DNA of 64,000 nucleotides from Kitasatospora sp. A2-31 (GCF_022288725.1 NZ_JAKNTA010000013.1:92580-156579), one strand, 5' to 3'; shown: positions 8,262-17,214, counted from the first letter of the stretch. The notes: generated by a model not told the origin, from the letters alone. Translations and numbers: made by a program.

Positions 8262-8680
8262 GACGCTGCCCTTCGCCGTTCGCGCGACTGCCCTGGCGCG
8301 CGTGCCGAGTGCGCGGTGACCGCCGGATGCCGACCACCGAGGGTCGACGCCGAGTGTCCCGCGAGAGTCCGCCGCCCGGCGCGCCGGCGCGGCAGCATCG
8401 GGGCCGCCTGCGCCAGGCCGGAGGGCATGTGCCGGATGCTACCCGGGCGCCACCGGGACGGGCGAGCATCCTCGCAGCTCACCCAGGCTTCGGTATCGAA
8501 ATGGTACGCACCGGGTGGCGGTGGGTGATCCGGCCCGCCGCCGCCCCGGCACGGTCCTGGGATCGAGCCGCACCGAGCCGCACCGAGGCGGGCCCGGGCG
8601 GACGGGGCGCGGCGGTACGGGGAGGAGACGGGACCCCGGGGCGGTCCGCGCGAGCGCCGCAGAGCCTCTATGCTGCGGGC
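8262..8680. other. Divergent intergenic region, ROK and methyltransferase promoters
   Basis: This 419-bp stretch separates divergent genes. An AT-richer patch near 8490-8510 contains GGTATCGAAATGGTACG, whose GTAC/GTATC halves form a loose inverted repeat and could be an operator or minus-strand promoter. TATGCT at 8669-8674 is a likely -10 box only 6 bp before the methyltransferase ATG. Confidence 0.4.
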
Positions 8681-9376
8681 ATGCCGAACGAGACGCACAC
8701 GGTCCATCCGGGAGCAACTGCGGTGTCGGATCGAAGCTTTGTGCGGAGAGAGACCCGGCCCACGCCCGTCCCCTTCGTGCCCGAGGTGACGCTGCACATG
8801 GCGGAGGACGCCATCGCGCTCTGGGAGACCACCGAGGAGGCGCGCGGCGGGATCGGCATGCCGCCGCCGTTCTGGGCGTTCGCCTGGGCCGGCGGGGTCG
8901 GGGTCGCACGGTACGTGCTCGACCACCCGGAACTGGTGGCCGGGCGGAGGGTGCTGGACCTCGCGGCCGGCTCGGGACTGGTGGGGATCGCGTCCGCGCT
9001 GCGCGGTGCCCGCTCGGTGCGGGCCGCCGAGATCGACGCCTACGCGGTGGCGGCGATCGAGATCAACGCGGAGGCCAACGGCGTCCGCGTCGACGCCGCG
9101 GTGGCGGATCTGCTGGACGGGGACGGCGCGCCGGCCGAGGTGGTGCTGGCCGGGGACGTCTTCTACGAGCGGGCGATGGCCGCCCGGTTCCTCCCGTTCC
9201 TGGAGCGGGCGCGGGCCCGCGGCGCCGAGGTCATCGTCGGCGACCCCGGACGGGCCTACCTGCCGCGCGGGCGGTTCACCTCCCTGGCGGCATACGAGGT
9301 GCCGGTGGTGGCCGATCTTGAGGACGCGGCGCTCAAGACCACCACGGTCTGGCGCCTCGACCCGCCGCGCGGCTGA
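8681..9376 (+). CDS. Class I SAM-dependent methyltransferase (ETFB/protein-lysine MTase-like)
   Basis: A 231-residue Rossmann-fold methyltransferase. Motif I is VLDLAAGSGLVGIAS, followed by an acidic strand (VRAAEIDAYAV) and post-motif VVLAGDVFYER. The preceding PPPFWAFAWAGG block is typical of the family that includes ETF-beta lysine methyltransferases and related small-molecule enzymes (METTL20-like). The substrate cannot be read from sequence. The ATG at 8681 sits 6 bp after a TATGCT box, suggesting a leaderless mRNA. A GTG at 8723 with a GGGAG upstream is an alternative start that would remove 14 residues. Confidence 0.82.
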   Translation: MPNETHTVHPGATAVSDRSFVRRETRPTPVPFVPEVTLHMAEDAIALWETTEEARGGIGMPPPFWAFAWAGGVGVARYVLDHPELVAGRRVLDLAAGSGLVGIASALRGARSVRAAEIDAYAVAAIEINAEANGVRVDAAVADLLDGDGAPAEVVLAGDVFYERAMAARFLPFLERARARGAEVIVGDPGRAYLPRGRFTSLAAYEVPVVADLEDAALKTTTVWRLDPPRG

Positions 9377-9462
9377 CTCCCCGCAGGGCGGTGCGGCGGA
9401 CGGGCGGTCCGCACACCGGAATTCCCGGCAGGACGGTCTGACGCCCTGGTAGACACGCCTGC

Positions 9463-9960
9463 ATGACCGATCACCTGAGCGGGCACCCGAGGACGGGCCC
9501 GAGCGCCGACCTGCCCGGCGACGCAGCCGGAGAGGTGGCCCTGCGCGCCGCCACGCCCGAGGACATCCCCGCCGTGCTCGACCTCTGGGGGCGCGCGGCC
9601 AAGGGGACCAGCATCACGGACGACGCGGACGGCGTCGCGGGTCTGCTCGCCCGGGATCCGGAGTGTCTGCTCCTCGCGACCGGCGCCGACGGCGCCGTGG
9701 TCGGCACCGTGATCGCCGGCTGGGACGGCTGGCGTTGCCACCTCTACCGCCTCGCCGTCGACCCCCACCACCGCCGCCGGGGCATCGGTGCGGCCCTCCT
9801 GGCCGCCGCCGAGTCCCGGTTCGCCGCGCTTGGCGGGCGCCGTGCCGACGCGATGGTGCTGGACGACAACGCCCTCGGCCACCGCACCTGGCAGGCGGCC
9901 GGCTACGGGCCCCAGCCGGAGTGGACCCGCTGGGTGAAGCCGCTGGAGGGCCGGGTGTAG
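9463..9960 (+). CDS. GNAT family N-acetyltransferase
   Basis: A 165-residue acetyl-CoA-dependent acetyltransferase. The core motif A is LAVDPHHRRRGIGAALL (acetyl-CoA pyrophosphate-binding R/Q-x-x-G-x-G/A), preceded by strand VGTVIAGWDGWRCHLYR and followed by motif B around DNALGHRTWQAAGY. The first 25 residues are variable. It lies 86 bp after the methyltransferase in the same direction, so co-transcription is possible. The substrate is unknown. Confidence 0.85.
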   Translation: MTDHLSGHPRTGPSADLPGDAAGEVALRAATPEDIPAVLDLWGRAAKGTSITDDADGVAGLLARDPECLLLATGADGAVVGTVIAGWDGWRCHLYRLAVDPHHRRRGIGAALLAAAESRFAALGGRRADAMVLDDNALGHRTWQAAGYGPQPEWTRWVKPLEGRV

Positions 9961-9996
9961 CCGCCGGCCCGGCACCGGTCGGTGCCGGGCCGGCGG
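9961..9996. terminator. Bidirectional terminator, GNAT / monooxygenase operon
   Basis: A perfect 16-bp stem (9961-9976 with 9981-9996) with a GGTC loop begins immediately after the GNAT stop and also serves the convergent monooxygenase gene ending at 10081. Confidence 0.9.
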
Positions 9997-10080
9997 TCGG
10001 CGCGCGCGGACGGGCGCGGGGAAGCGGGCGCGGCGAACGGGTGGGCGCGCCGACCGGTGCCGGCGTGGCGAAGGCGGCTC

Positions 10081-11328
10081 TCAAGCCTCCGACGGGCTCG
10101 GCGCGTACCGGTTGGCCGGCCGGGCGAGCCCGAGGTGGCCCCGGAGGGTCTGCCCCGTGTACGCCGTCCGGAAGGCACCCCGCTGCTGGAGCTCGGGGAC
10201 CAGCCCGCGGGTGATCGCGGCGAGGTCGTGCGGCAGGCGGCCCGGGCGCAGGCGAAATCCGTCGAGTCCGGCCGTCCGCCGGTCGAGCAGCAGGTCGGCC
10301 AGCTCGGACGGCGTGCCGGTGAAGATCTCCGCGTCGGAACGGAGCGGTGCGCCGTCCAGCTCGTCCAGCCGCTCCTTCTGGCGGGCGGCCTCGCCGGGGC
10401 GGTCGTCCAGGAAGACCAGCAGGTCGGCGAAGACCTTGAGCGGCAGGTCGGCGGGCCGGCCGACGACCGCCTTGGCGGTTTCCAGCTCGGCCAGGATGGC
10501 CGCCGCGCCGGCGTCGGAGTGGGGTGTGACGAAGACCAGGTCGGCCCCCCGGGCGGCCAGCTCGTACGGGATGCTGGCGTGGGCGACGACGGCGACCGGC
10601 GGCTGTCCCTGGGGCGGGCGCGGGGTGATGGACGGGCCGCGGACGGAGAAGTGCTCGCCGGTGAAGTCGATCGGGTGGAGCCGGTTCCGGTCGAGGAAGC
10701 GGCCGGTCGCGGCGTCGCGGACCACCGCGTCGTCCTCCCAGCTGTCCCAGAGCCGCCGGACCACCTCCACCACGTCGGTGGCCTCCGCGAAGAGCGGGGC
10801 CAGCCGCTTGGCGATCAGCTCGGAGTCGCGGGCGTCGTCGGCGGTGAGCGCCGGCGTGGTGCGGCGTCCGAAGTGGGCGGCGTCGTCGGCGCGGAAGGAC
10901 AGCTGGGGCCGCCATCCGGCCCGGCCGAGGCTGGTGAAGTCGAGGGTGGCGAGGGCCGTGGAGAGGTGGAACGGCTCGGTGTGGGTGACGTTGGTGGTCG
11001 GTATCAGGCCGATCCGCGAGGTCAGGGGGGCGACCCGACTGGCGATCAGGACGGCGTCGAGGCGGCCGCGGACCTGGTCGGTCCGCTCGTCCGGACCGGT
11101 GATGGCCGCGCCCTGCAGGGCCAGGGTGTCCTCGATGGTGACCAGGTCGAGCAGCCCGTGCTCGGCCTCGGTGACCAGGTCGGCCCAGTAGCCGGCGGTG
11201 AAGAGCTCGCCGGGACGGGCGTCCGGGGCGCGCCAGGCGGCCGGGTGCCAGCCGGCGCCGTCCAGGGCGACGGCGAGATGCAGTTGCGGCGACGGCGCCT
11301 GCGACGGCTGCGACTGGGGCCGGCTCAT
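10081..11328 (-). CDS. LLM-class flavin-dependent monooxygenase (second gene of pair)
   Basis: A 415-residue luciferase-like TIM-barrel protein. Family features include the N-terminal LHLAVALDGAGWHPAAW, the central THTEPFHLSTALATLDFTS block, GEHFSVRGP and PQGQPPVAVVAHAS, and a C-terminal FRTAYTGQTLRGHLGL. These enzymes use FMNH2 from a partner reductase and oxygen to oxidise sulfonates, sulfur heterocycles or chelating amines. Its ATG at 11328 overlaps the stop of the upstream monooxygenase by 4 bp (ATGA), so they are translationally coupled and may work together or on related substrates. No flavin reductase or transporter is adjacent. A strong terminator follows. Confidence 0.86.
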   Translation of the reverse strand: MSRPQSQPSQAPSPQLHLAVALDGAGWHPAAWRAPDARPGELFTAGYWADLVTEAEHGLLDLVTIEDTLALQGAAITGPDERTDQVRGRLDAVLIASRVAPLTSRIGLIPTTNVTHTEPFHLSTALATLDFTSLGRAGWRPQLSFRADDAAHFGRRTTPALTADDARDSELIAKRLAPLFAEATDVVEVVRRLWDSWEDDAVVRDAATGRFLDRNRLHPIDFTGEHFSVRGPSITPRPPQGQPPVAVVAHASIPYELAARGADLVFVTPHSDAGAAAILAELETAKAVVGRPADLPLKVFADLLVFLDDRPGEAARQKERLDELDGAPLRSDAEIFTGTPSELADLLLDRRTAGLDGFRLRPGRLPHDLAAITRGLVPELQQRGAFRTAYTGQTLRGHLGLARPANRYAPSPSEA

Positions 11329-12719
11329 GCGGTGGCCTCCTGGATCGGTCGGCGGGTTTCGGGCAGCTCCGGGCGGGCCTGCGGCTGGGCGGGCCGGGCC
11401 GCCGTCAGGCCGAGGTGGTCGCGGAGCGTGCTGCCGGTGTACTCGGTGCGGTGCACGCCCTTCTCCTGGAGCAGCGGCACCACCCTGTCGACGAAGTCGT
11501 CCAGCCCGCCGGGGACGACGTGCGGGGCGAGGATGAAGCCGTCGGCGCCGTCGTTCTGCACGAACGCGTCCATGGCGTCGGCCACTTCGCGCGGCGTGCC
11601 GACGAAGTTCTGCTTCCCGGTGACCTCGGTGACCAACTCGCGGATGCTCAGCCCGCGTTCGCTCGCCAACGTGCGCCACTTCCGTACCGTCCCGGCCCGG
11701 TCGACGCGGAAGATCGAGTGCCCCTGGAGCAGCAGGCTGTCCGGGTCCGGGTCGATCTCGGGCAGCGGGCCGTCCGGGTCGTAGCCGGAGAGGTCGCGGC
11801 CCCAGAACGCCTCCAGGTAGGAGATGGCCTTCTGCGGGCTGATCCGCTTCCGGCGGAACTCGGCGGCCTGCTCGTGCGCTTCCTCGGTGGTGTCACCGAG
11901 CACGAAGGTGACGTAGGGCAGGATCTTCAGCTGCTCGGGGGAGCGGCCGTACGCGGCGAGCCGGCCCTTGACGTCGCGGTAGAACTGCTGGGCCTCGGCG
12001 AGTTCGCTGTACTTGCTGAAGATCACGTCGGCGTCGGCGGCGGCGAACTCCCGCCCCTGGGCGGACTCGCCAGCCTGGATGATCACCGGCTGACCCTGCG
12101 GGGACCGCGGCGTGTTGAACCGGCCGGTGATGTCGAAGTGGCGGCCGCTGTGGGCGAAGCGCCCCGCGCCGGGCCGGAGGAAGTGGCCGGCCGCCGGGTC
12201 GGCGAGCACGTCGCCGTCGGCCCAGCTGTCCCACAACTCGCGCGCGGTCTGCAGGAATTCGGCGGCGCGGGTGTACCGGTCCGCCTCGGCCAGGAAGCCG
12301 CCGCGGCGGAAGTTCTCCCCGGTGAACTCGTCCCAGCTGGTCACCACGTTCCAGGCGGCCCGGCCCTCGCTCAGGTGGTCCAGCGACGCCAACCGCCTTG
12401 CCACCTCGTAGGGTTCGTTGAAGGTCGAGTTGACGGTGGCGGCGAGCCCGATCCTGGACGTGACGGCCGCCAGGGCGCTCAGGACGGTGAGCGCCTCCGG
12501 CCGACCGGCGACCTCCAGCTCGTACAGCTCGCCCTTGTGCTCGCGCAGCCGCAGGCCCTCGGCCAGGAAGAAGAAGTCGAACCTGCCCCGCTCGGCGGTG
12601 CGTGCCAGATGGGTGAACGACGCGAAGTCGATCTGGCTGCCGGCCCGCGGGTCGGACCAGACGACCGGGTCCCCGATGCCGGGAAGAATCGTGGCGAGGT
12701 GGATCTGCTTGGCGGGCAC
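11325..12719 (-). CDS. LLM-class monooxygenase, NtaA/SnaA/DszA-type (first gene of pair)
   Basis: A 464-residue FMNH2-dependent monooxygenase of the NtaA/SnaA/DszA type. Visible motifs are FDFFFLAEGLR, the strongly conserved NVVTSWDEFTGENFR, HFDITGRFNTPRSPQGQPVIIQAGESAQG and DADVIFSK. This subfamily oxidises nitrilotriacetate, pristinamycin precursors or dibenzothiophene sulfone. I chose GTG at 12719 because AGGAGG lies 12 bp upstream and the family sequence begins there; the frame is open a further 48 codons upstream. It is the first gene of a two-gene operon. Confidence 0.88.
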   Translation of the reverse strand: MPAKQIHLATILPGIGDPVVWSDPRAGSQIDFASFTHLARTAERGRFDFFFLAEGLRLREHKGELYELEVAGRPEALTVLSALAAVTSRIGLAATVNSTFNEPYEVARRLASLDHLSEGRAAWNVVTSWDEFTGENFRRGGFLAEADRYTRAAEFLQTARELWDSWADGDVLADPAAGHFLRPGAGRFAHSGRHFDITGRFNTPRSPQGQPVIIQAGESAQGREFAAADADVIFSKYSELAEAQQFYRDVKGRLAAYGRSPEQLKILPYVTFVLGDTTEEAHEQAAEFRRKRISPQKAISYLEAFWGRDLSGYDPDGPLPEIDPDPDSLLLQGHSIFRVDRAGTVRKWRTLASERGLSIRELVTEVTGKQNFVGTPREVADAMDAFVQNDGADGFILAPHVVPGGLDDFVDRVVPLLQEKGVHRTEYTGSTLRDHLGLTAARPAQPQARPELPETRRPIQEATA

Positions 12720-12954
12720 GACGAACGATCGCCTCCTGTCAGCCCCTCGGCCGGGCCCGGTGGCCCGGCCCTCGGCGAGGACACGCCCATCCTGCGCAGG
12801 CCCCACGGAGCGGGGCAACCGTTGCAACCAACTGTTCACGGAGCGAAACACGGTGCCGCGCACCGGCGTTGGCCGAAATCCGCCGGCCCGGGGGACGCTG
12901 TCGGCGGGCCGACCGCAGCACCGCGCCGGGTCGCCGGGGGGGGCTAGGAGCCGG

Positions 12955-13401
12955 TCACGGGTGGCTGAGCGCGTAGGTGCGGAAGGTCGCCAGCAGCGGC
13001 AGCACGTCCGTCTTGCTCGGTTCCTCCGTCACCGCCCGCATGGCGTCGATGACCGTGCGGGCGATCACCTTGGTGACCGCCAGGTCGTCGGCCGCGGCCG
13101 CCTCCCCCCAGGCGCACAGGGTCTGGGCCAGCAGGGCGCTCATCCGGGCGCCGATGTTGGAGCTCACCGCGTCGGTGAGCTCCTCCAGTTCCTCGTCGGT
13201 CATGCTGGAGCGCAGCCCGAAGGCGAGTGCCATCAGGGTGTCGATGGCGTGCTCGCCGTAGGCCGCGACCAGGGCCGGAAGCGCCCGTTCGCCCGGGCCG
13301 CCGGCGGCCAGCGCGGTCAGTGCCTCGTCGTCGTCCTTCCACGCCGCTTCCAGCGCGGCGAGGGCCCGGAGGGCCTCGTCTACCGTCAGGCCGTCTGTCA
13401 T
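12955..13401 (-). CDS. Conserved hypothetical helical protein (148 aa)
   Basis: A 148-residue mostly helical protein starting MTDGLTVDEALRALAALE, with no signal peptide or membrane segment and no motif I recognise. Codon usage is typical for the window and it has the clean boundaries of a real gene. It lies between the biotin operon and the monooxygenase pair on the same strand but is more than 130 bp from either. The function is unknown. Confidence 0.6.
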   Translation of the reverse strand: MTDGLTVDEALRALAALEAAWKDDDEALTALAAGGPGERALPALVAAYGEHAIDTLMALAFGLRSSMTDEELEELTDAVSSNIGARMSALLAQTLCAWGEAAAADDLAVTKVIARTVIDAMRAVTEEPSKTDVLPLLATFRTYALSHP

Positions 13402-13540
13402 GCCGAGAACGGTATTGAGCCCGGCCGGGCCGGCGACGCGCCGGGCGTGGATTCTCACTCCTTCGAGCGACACCGGCCCGGATTCCGCCGCCGCGCTGCC
13501 GCCGTGCTCCTCTCCGGAGCCCGGGCCGCGTGGTCCCCCG

Positions 13541-14278
13541 CTACCCGGGAGCGTTCGCGGCGGCGAACTCCGCCGCGTCCCAGCCGCCGTGCAGCTCCGG
13601 GGCCAGCGCGGCGTACGCCAGCGCCGCGAAGTCCCCGGCGCCGGCCGCCCGTTCGGGCAGGGCGCCGAGCAGCGCGGCGCCGGCCGCCTTCGGCAGGTCG
13701 GCCAGGTTGCAGCGGTCGGCGAGGCCGGGGGAGCCGGGCCAGGCGCCGATGACCACACCGAAGAGCGGCAGACCGCGAGCGGCGAGCGCCTCCGCGGTGA
13801 GCGCCGTGATGTTGAGGGTGCCGAGACCGGCCGTCGCCACCAGCAGGACCTCCGCCGGGAGGCCGAGCGCCCGGACGGCTGCCGCCTGGTCGGCGAGGGT
13901 GCGGCCCTCCTCGTCGTAGCGGACCAGCAGGCCGCCGGCGCCCTCGACCAGCACCAGGTCGTGCCCGTCGGCGAGTTCGGCGACCGCCGCCGCGGCCCGG
14001 TCCGGCGACAGGTACGGCCGGCCCGATCGTCGCGCGGCCGTGTCCGGGGCCAACGGCTCGGGGTAGCGCACGAGTTCGCGCGTCGTCAGCGGGGCACCGA
14101 CCAGCCGGGTCACCTCGTGGACGTCTCCCGGCTCGTCCGGGCCGACGCCGGTCTGCCCGGGCTTGAGCACTGCGACCCGCCGGCCCGCGCGGACTGCCGC
14201 GGCGGCCACGGCCGCGGTCGTCACCGTCTTGCCGACCTCGGTACCGGTGCCGGTCACGAAGAGGATCCGGGCGCTCAT
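13541..14278 (-). CDS. bioD: ATP-dependent dethiobiotin synthetase
   Basis: A 245-residue cytosolic enzyme that closes the ureido ring of dethiobiotin from 7,8-diaminopelargonate, CO2 and ATP. The P-loop GTGTEVGKT (residues 10-18) has the family's signature form, followed by VLKPGQTG (substrate lysine) and LVLVEGAGGLLV. Length is normal. The ATG at 14278 overlaps the bioA stop by 4 bp, showing translational coupling within a bioB-bioA-bioD operon. Confidence 0.95.
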   Translation of the reverse strand: MSARILFVTGTGTEVGKTVTTAAVAAAAVRAGRRVAVLKPGQTGVGPDEPGDVHEVTRLVGAPLTTRELVRYPEPLAPDTAARRSGRPYLSPDRAAAAVAELADGHDLVLVEGAGGLLVRYDEEGRTLADQAAAVRALGLPAEVLLVATAGLGTLNITALTAEALAARGLPLFGVVIGAWPGSPGLADRCNLADLPKAAGAALLGALPERAAGAGDFAALAYAALAPELHGGWDAAEFAAANAPG

Positions 14279-15576
14279 CCGGCCACCGCCGCCGCCGTCA
14301 CCGCGGCCGCGATCCGCGCCACGTCCTCGTCCTCCGTCACGTACGGGGGCATGGTGTAGATCAGGTCCCGGAACGGGCGCAGCCAGACACCCTCCCGAGC
14401 CGCCGCCTCGGTGGCCGCCACCATGTCCACCGGATGGTCCAACTGCACCACCCCGAGGGCGCCCAGGACGCGCACGTCCCGTACGCCCGGCAGCTCCGCC
14501 GCGCCGGCCAGGCCGGTCCGCAGGCCGGTCTCGACCCGCTTCACCTCGACCTGCCAGTCCTGTCCGAGCAGCAGGTCGATCGAGGCGTTGGCGACGGCCG
14601 CGGCCAGGGGGTTGCCCATGAACGTCGGCCCGTGCGCCAGCACCGGCATCTCACCGCGGCTGATCCCGTCCGCGACCGCGCTCGTGCAGAGCGCCGCCGC
14701 CATGGTCAGGTAGCCGCCCGTCAGCGCCTTGCCCAGGCACATCACGTCCGGCGAGACGCCCGCGTGGTCGGCCGCGAACAGCGCGCCGCTGCGGCCGAAC
14801 CCGGTGGCGATCTCGTCGAACACCAGCAGCACGCCGTGCCGGTCGCACAGGTCGCGCAGCATCCGCAGGTAGGCCGGCGAGTGGAAGCGCATCCCGCCCG
14901 CGCCCTGGACCACCGGTTCGACGATCACGGCCGCCAGTTCGTCGGCGTGACGCGCCATCAGCGCGTCGAACCGCGCCGCGTAGTCCTCGTCCAGCGGCGC
15001 GTCGAAGCCGGCCGGCGGCTCCGGCGCGAAGAGCTGGCCGGGCAGCACCCCGCCCCAGAGGTGGTGCATGCCGCCCTCGGGGTCGCAGACCGACATCGGG
15101 TGGAAGGTGTCCCCGTGGTAGCCGCCGCGCCAGGTCAGCAGCCGGCGCTTGGCCGGGCGGCCGACGGACTGCCAGTACTGCAGGCACATCTTCATCGCCA
15201 CCTCGACCGCCACCGAGCCGGAGTCGGCCAGGAAGACGTGCTGCAGCGGCTCCGGGGTGATCTCCACCAGACGGGCGGCCAGCCGGACGGCGGGCTCATG
15301 GGTGAGCCCGCCGAACATCACGTGGCTCATCCGGCCGAGCTGGTCGCGCACGGCCGCGTCCAGCACGGGGTGCCCGTAGCCGTGCACCGCCGCCCACCAG
15401 GACGACATGCCGTCGATCAACTCCGTTCTGCCCGCGACCGGTCGGGCGAGCCGCAGTCGCACCCCGGACGCGGACTCGACCACGTACGGGGTGACGGTGC
15501 CGGGCATCGGACCGTACGGGTGCCAGACGTGCGCCCGGTCGAGGGCGAGCAGGTCATCGGTGGGCAGGTGGGCCAT
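14275..15576 (-). CDS. bioA: Adenosylmethionine-8-amino-7-oxononanoate aminotransferase
   Basis: A 433-residue class III PLP aminotransferase making 7,8-diaminopelargonate from KAPA, with SAM as amino donor. Diagnostic features are DRAHVWHPYGPM near the N-terminus, DGMSSWWAAVHGYGHP, LLTWRGGYHGDTFHPMSVCDP, LVFDEIATGFGRSG and the PLP lysine in CLGKALTGGYLTMAA. The ATG at 15576 is chosen because the family sequence starts at MAHLPTDDLLALDRAHVW; GAGGAG lies about 12 bp upstream. It lies 56 bp after bioB and overlaps bioD. Confidence 0.95.
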   Translation of the reverse strand: MAHLPTDDLLALDRAHVWHPYGPMPGTVTPYVVESASGVRLRLARPVAGRTELIDGMSSWWAAVHGYGHPVLDAAVRDQLGRMSHVMFGGLTHEPAVRLAARLVEITPEPLQHVFLADSGSVAVEVAMKMCLQYWQSVGRPAKRRLLTWRGGYHGDTFHPMSVCDPEGGMHHLWGGVLPGQLFAPEPPAGFDAPLDEDYAARFDALMARHADELAAVIVEPVVQGAGGMRFHSPAYLRMLRDLCDRHGVLLVFDEIATGFGRSGALFAADHAGVSPDVMCLGKALTGGYLTMAAALCTSAVADGISRGEMPVLAHGPTFMGNPLAAAVANASIDLLLGQDWQVEVKRVETGLRTGLAGAAELPGVRDVRVLGALGVVQLDHPVDMVAATEAAAREGVWLRPFRDLIYTMPPYVTEDEDVARIAAAVTAAAVAG

Positions 15577-15632
15577 GGCGGTGGAGCTCCTCGGGTTCCC
15601 GTGCGGTTGCGGTTCCGGTTGCGGTACGGCGA

Positions 15633-17000
15633 TCAGGCGTTCGGCGCCAGCTCGGTGCCGGCGCCGCGGCGGCGGACCCGGACCAGGTCGCTGCGCAGCT
15701 CGCCGTTCGGGTTCCCGTCCGCCGCCCCGCCGTCCGCCGCCCCGCCGTCCGCCGCCCCGCCGTCCGACGCCCCGCCGTCCGCCGCCCCGCCGTCCGACGC
15801 GCCCGCGGCCGGCGCCTCGTCGCGCGCCGGTTCCGCACGGTGGCCGCCGCAGGGACCGCAGCCGTGCCCGCCCTGGGCGTCGCCCGGAGCCTCGGCCGGG
15901 CCGCCGGCCGGCTCCTCGCCGTGCCCGCCGCACGGGCCGCAGCCGCCGCCGGCCGTCCCGCACGCGCCACCGGCTGCGGCGGCGGCCGCGACGTCGGCGC
16001 GGTGGCGCGGCAGGGTGGCCTCGCCGGCGCCCTCGACCTCGAAGCCCGCGTCCTTGATCATGTCGAGGTCGGCCTGCCCGGCCTGGCCCTCGCTGGTCAG
16101 GTAGTCGCCCAGGAAGATCGAGTTGGCGAGGTGCAGCCCCAGCGGCTGCATGGTGCGCAGGTGGACCTCACGGCCACCGGCGATGCGCACCTCGGTGTCC
16201 GGGTTGACGAAGCGGACCATCGCCAGGATGCGCAGGCAGCGCTGCGGGGTGAGGTTCCACTCCTTGGCCAGCGGCGTGCCCTCGAACGGGATGAGGAAGT
16301 TGACCGGCACCGAGTCCGAGCCCAGCTCGCGCAGCGCGAAGACCACGTCGACCAGGTCCTCGTCGCTCTCGCCCATGCCCGCGATCAGGCCGGAGCAGGC
16401 CGACAGGCCGGCGCCGTGCGCCTTCTGCACGGTGTCCACCCGGTCCGCGTAGGTGTGGGTGGTGGCGATGTCGCCGTAGGTGCCCTCGGAGGTGTTCAGG
16501 TTGTGGTTGTACGCGTCGGCGCCGGCAGCCTTCAGCCGCTCCGCCTGGTTGTCGGAGAGCAGGCCCAGGCAGGCGCAGATCTCGACGGCGGGGTCGGCCT
16601 CCTTGATCGCCGAGATGGTGTCGGCCACCCGGTCGATGTCACGGTCGGTCGGCCCGCGGCCGCTGGCCACCAGGCAGACCCGCTTGGCGCCGCCCGCGAC
16701 GCCCGCCTTCGCCGCCTCGGCGGCCTGGTCCGGCTTGAGCCAGGTGTACTTGAGGATCTCGGCCTTCGAGCCCAGCCGCTGCGAACAGTAGGAGCAGTCC
16801 TCCGGGCAGAGGCCGCTCTTCAGGTTCACCAGGTAGTTGAGCTTCACCCGGCGGCCGAACCACCGCCGGCGCACCCGACCGGCGGCCGCGACCACGTCCA
16901 GCAGCTCGTCGTCGGTGGTGGCGAGAACGGCGAGCGCCTCCTCGCGGGTGGGGGCTTCCCCGCGCAGGCCCTTGGCGGTGAGGGTATCGAGCAGATCCAT
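15633..17000 (-). CDS. bioB: Biotin synthase with long Cys/Gly-rich C-terminal extension
   Basis: A 455-residue radical-SAM enzyme inserting sulfur into dethiobiotin. The [4Fe-4S] motif is CPEDCSYC (Cys65, Cys69, Cys72), followed by LVASGRGPTDRD, NHNLNTSEGTYG, CSGLIAGMGES and RIAGGREVHLR. The usual core ends near residue 335. About 105 extra residues follow, with two CGPCGGH motifs and an array of DGGAA-type pentapeptides, and then a tail RRRGAGTELAPNA that I recall from streptomycete BioB. It is the first gene of the operon. The extension is coded by 15-bp tandem repeats. The ATG at 17000 matches the family start. Confidence 0.95.
   Translation of the reverse strand: MDLLDTLTAKGLRGEAPTREEALAVLATTDDELLDVVAAAGRVRRRWFGRRVKLNYLVNLKSGLCPEDCSYCSQRLGSKAEILKYTWLKPDQAAEAAKAGVAGGAKRVCLVASGRGPTDRDIDRVADTISAIKEADPAVEICACLGLLSDNQAERLKAAGADAYNHNLNTSEGTYGDIATTHTYADRVDTVQKAHGAGLSACSGLIAGMGESDEDLVDVVFALRELGSDSVPVNFLIPFEGTPLAKEWNLTPQRCLRILAMVRFVNPDTEVRIAGGREVHLRTMQPLGLHLANSIFLGDYLTSEGQAGQADLDMIKDAGFEVEGAGEATLPRHRADVAAAAAAGGACGTAGGGCGPCGGHGEEPAGGPAEAPGDAQGGHGCGPCGGHRAEPARDEAPAAGASDGGAADGGASDGGAADGGAADGGAADGNPNGELRSDLVRVRRRGAGTELAPNA
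15717..15806. repeat. 15-bp tandem repeat inside bioB
   Basis: About six copies of a 15-bp unit (GTCCGCCGCCCCGCC and variants) encode in-frame pentapeptides DGGAA/DGGAS in the C-terminal extension of BioB. A 15-bp period preserves the reading frame, so copy number can change without breaking the enzyme. Confidence 0.9.
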
Positions 17001-17134
17001 GGGCCTGATCCTGCCTGGTGGCCGACGGCGGACGCCAGAGGAAACCCGCCAGAAGATCCCCGGGAGGATGTGCGAGTTGTCACAGTGTCGCCGCTCACGG
17101 TAGTGGCGCACGTCACTCCGGGGTCCGCTGCGGT

Positions 17135-17146
17135 TACCGATCGGTA
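17135..17146. promoter_or_regulatory. Perfect 12-bp palindrome between bioB and the divergent gene
   Basis: TACCGATCGGTA is an exact palindrome in the 214-bp divergent region, 135 bp from the bioB start and 69 bp from the other start. It has the look of a TetR-type operator. It may control biotin genes, the divergent gene, or neither. Confidence 0.4.
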
Positions 17147-17201
17147 GTCAGATGTGGCCGCAGACCGCCCACCCCGTGATCTGCGACACCTGTGACCTGC
17201 T

Positions 17202-17207
17202 TAGAAT
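17202..17207 (+). promoter_or_regulatory. -10 box of a probable leaderless transcript
   Basis: TAGAAT lies 7 bp upstream of the ATG at 17215, so transcription would begin at or beside the start codon. No good -35 hexamer is seen. Confidence 0.5.
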
Positions 17208-17214
17208 CTCCGCC

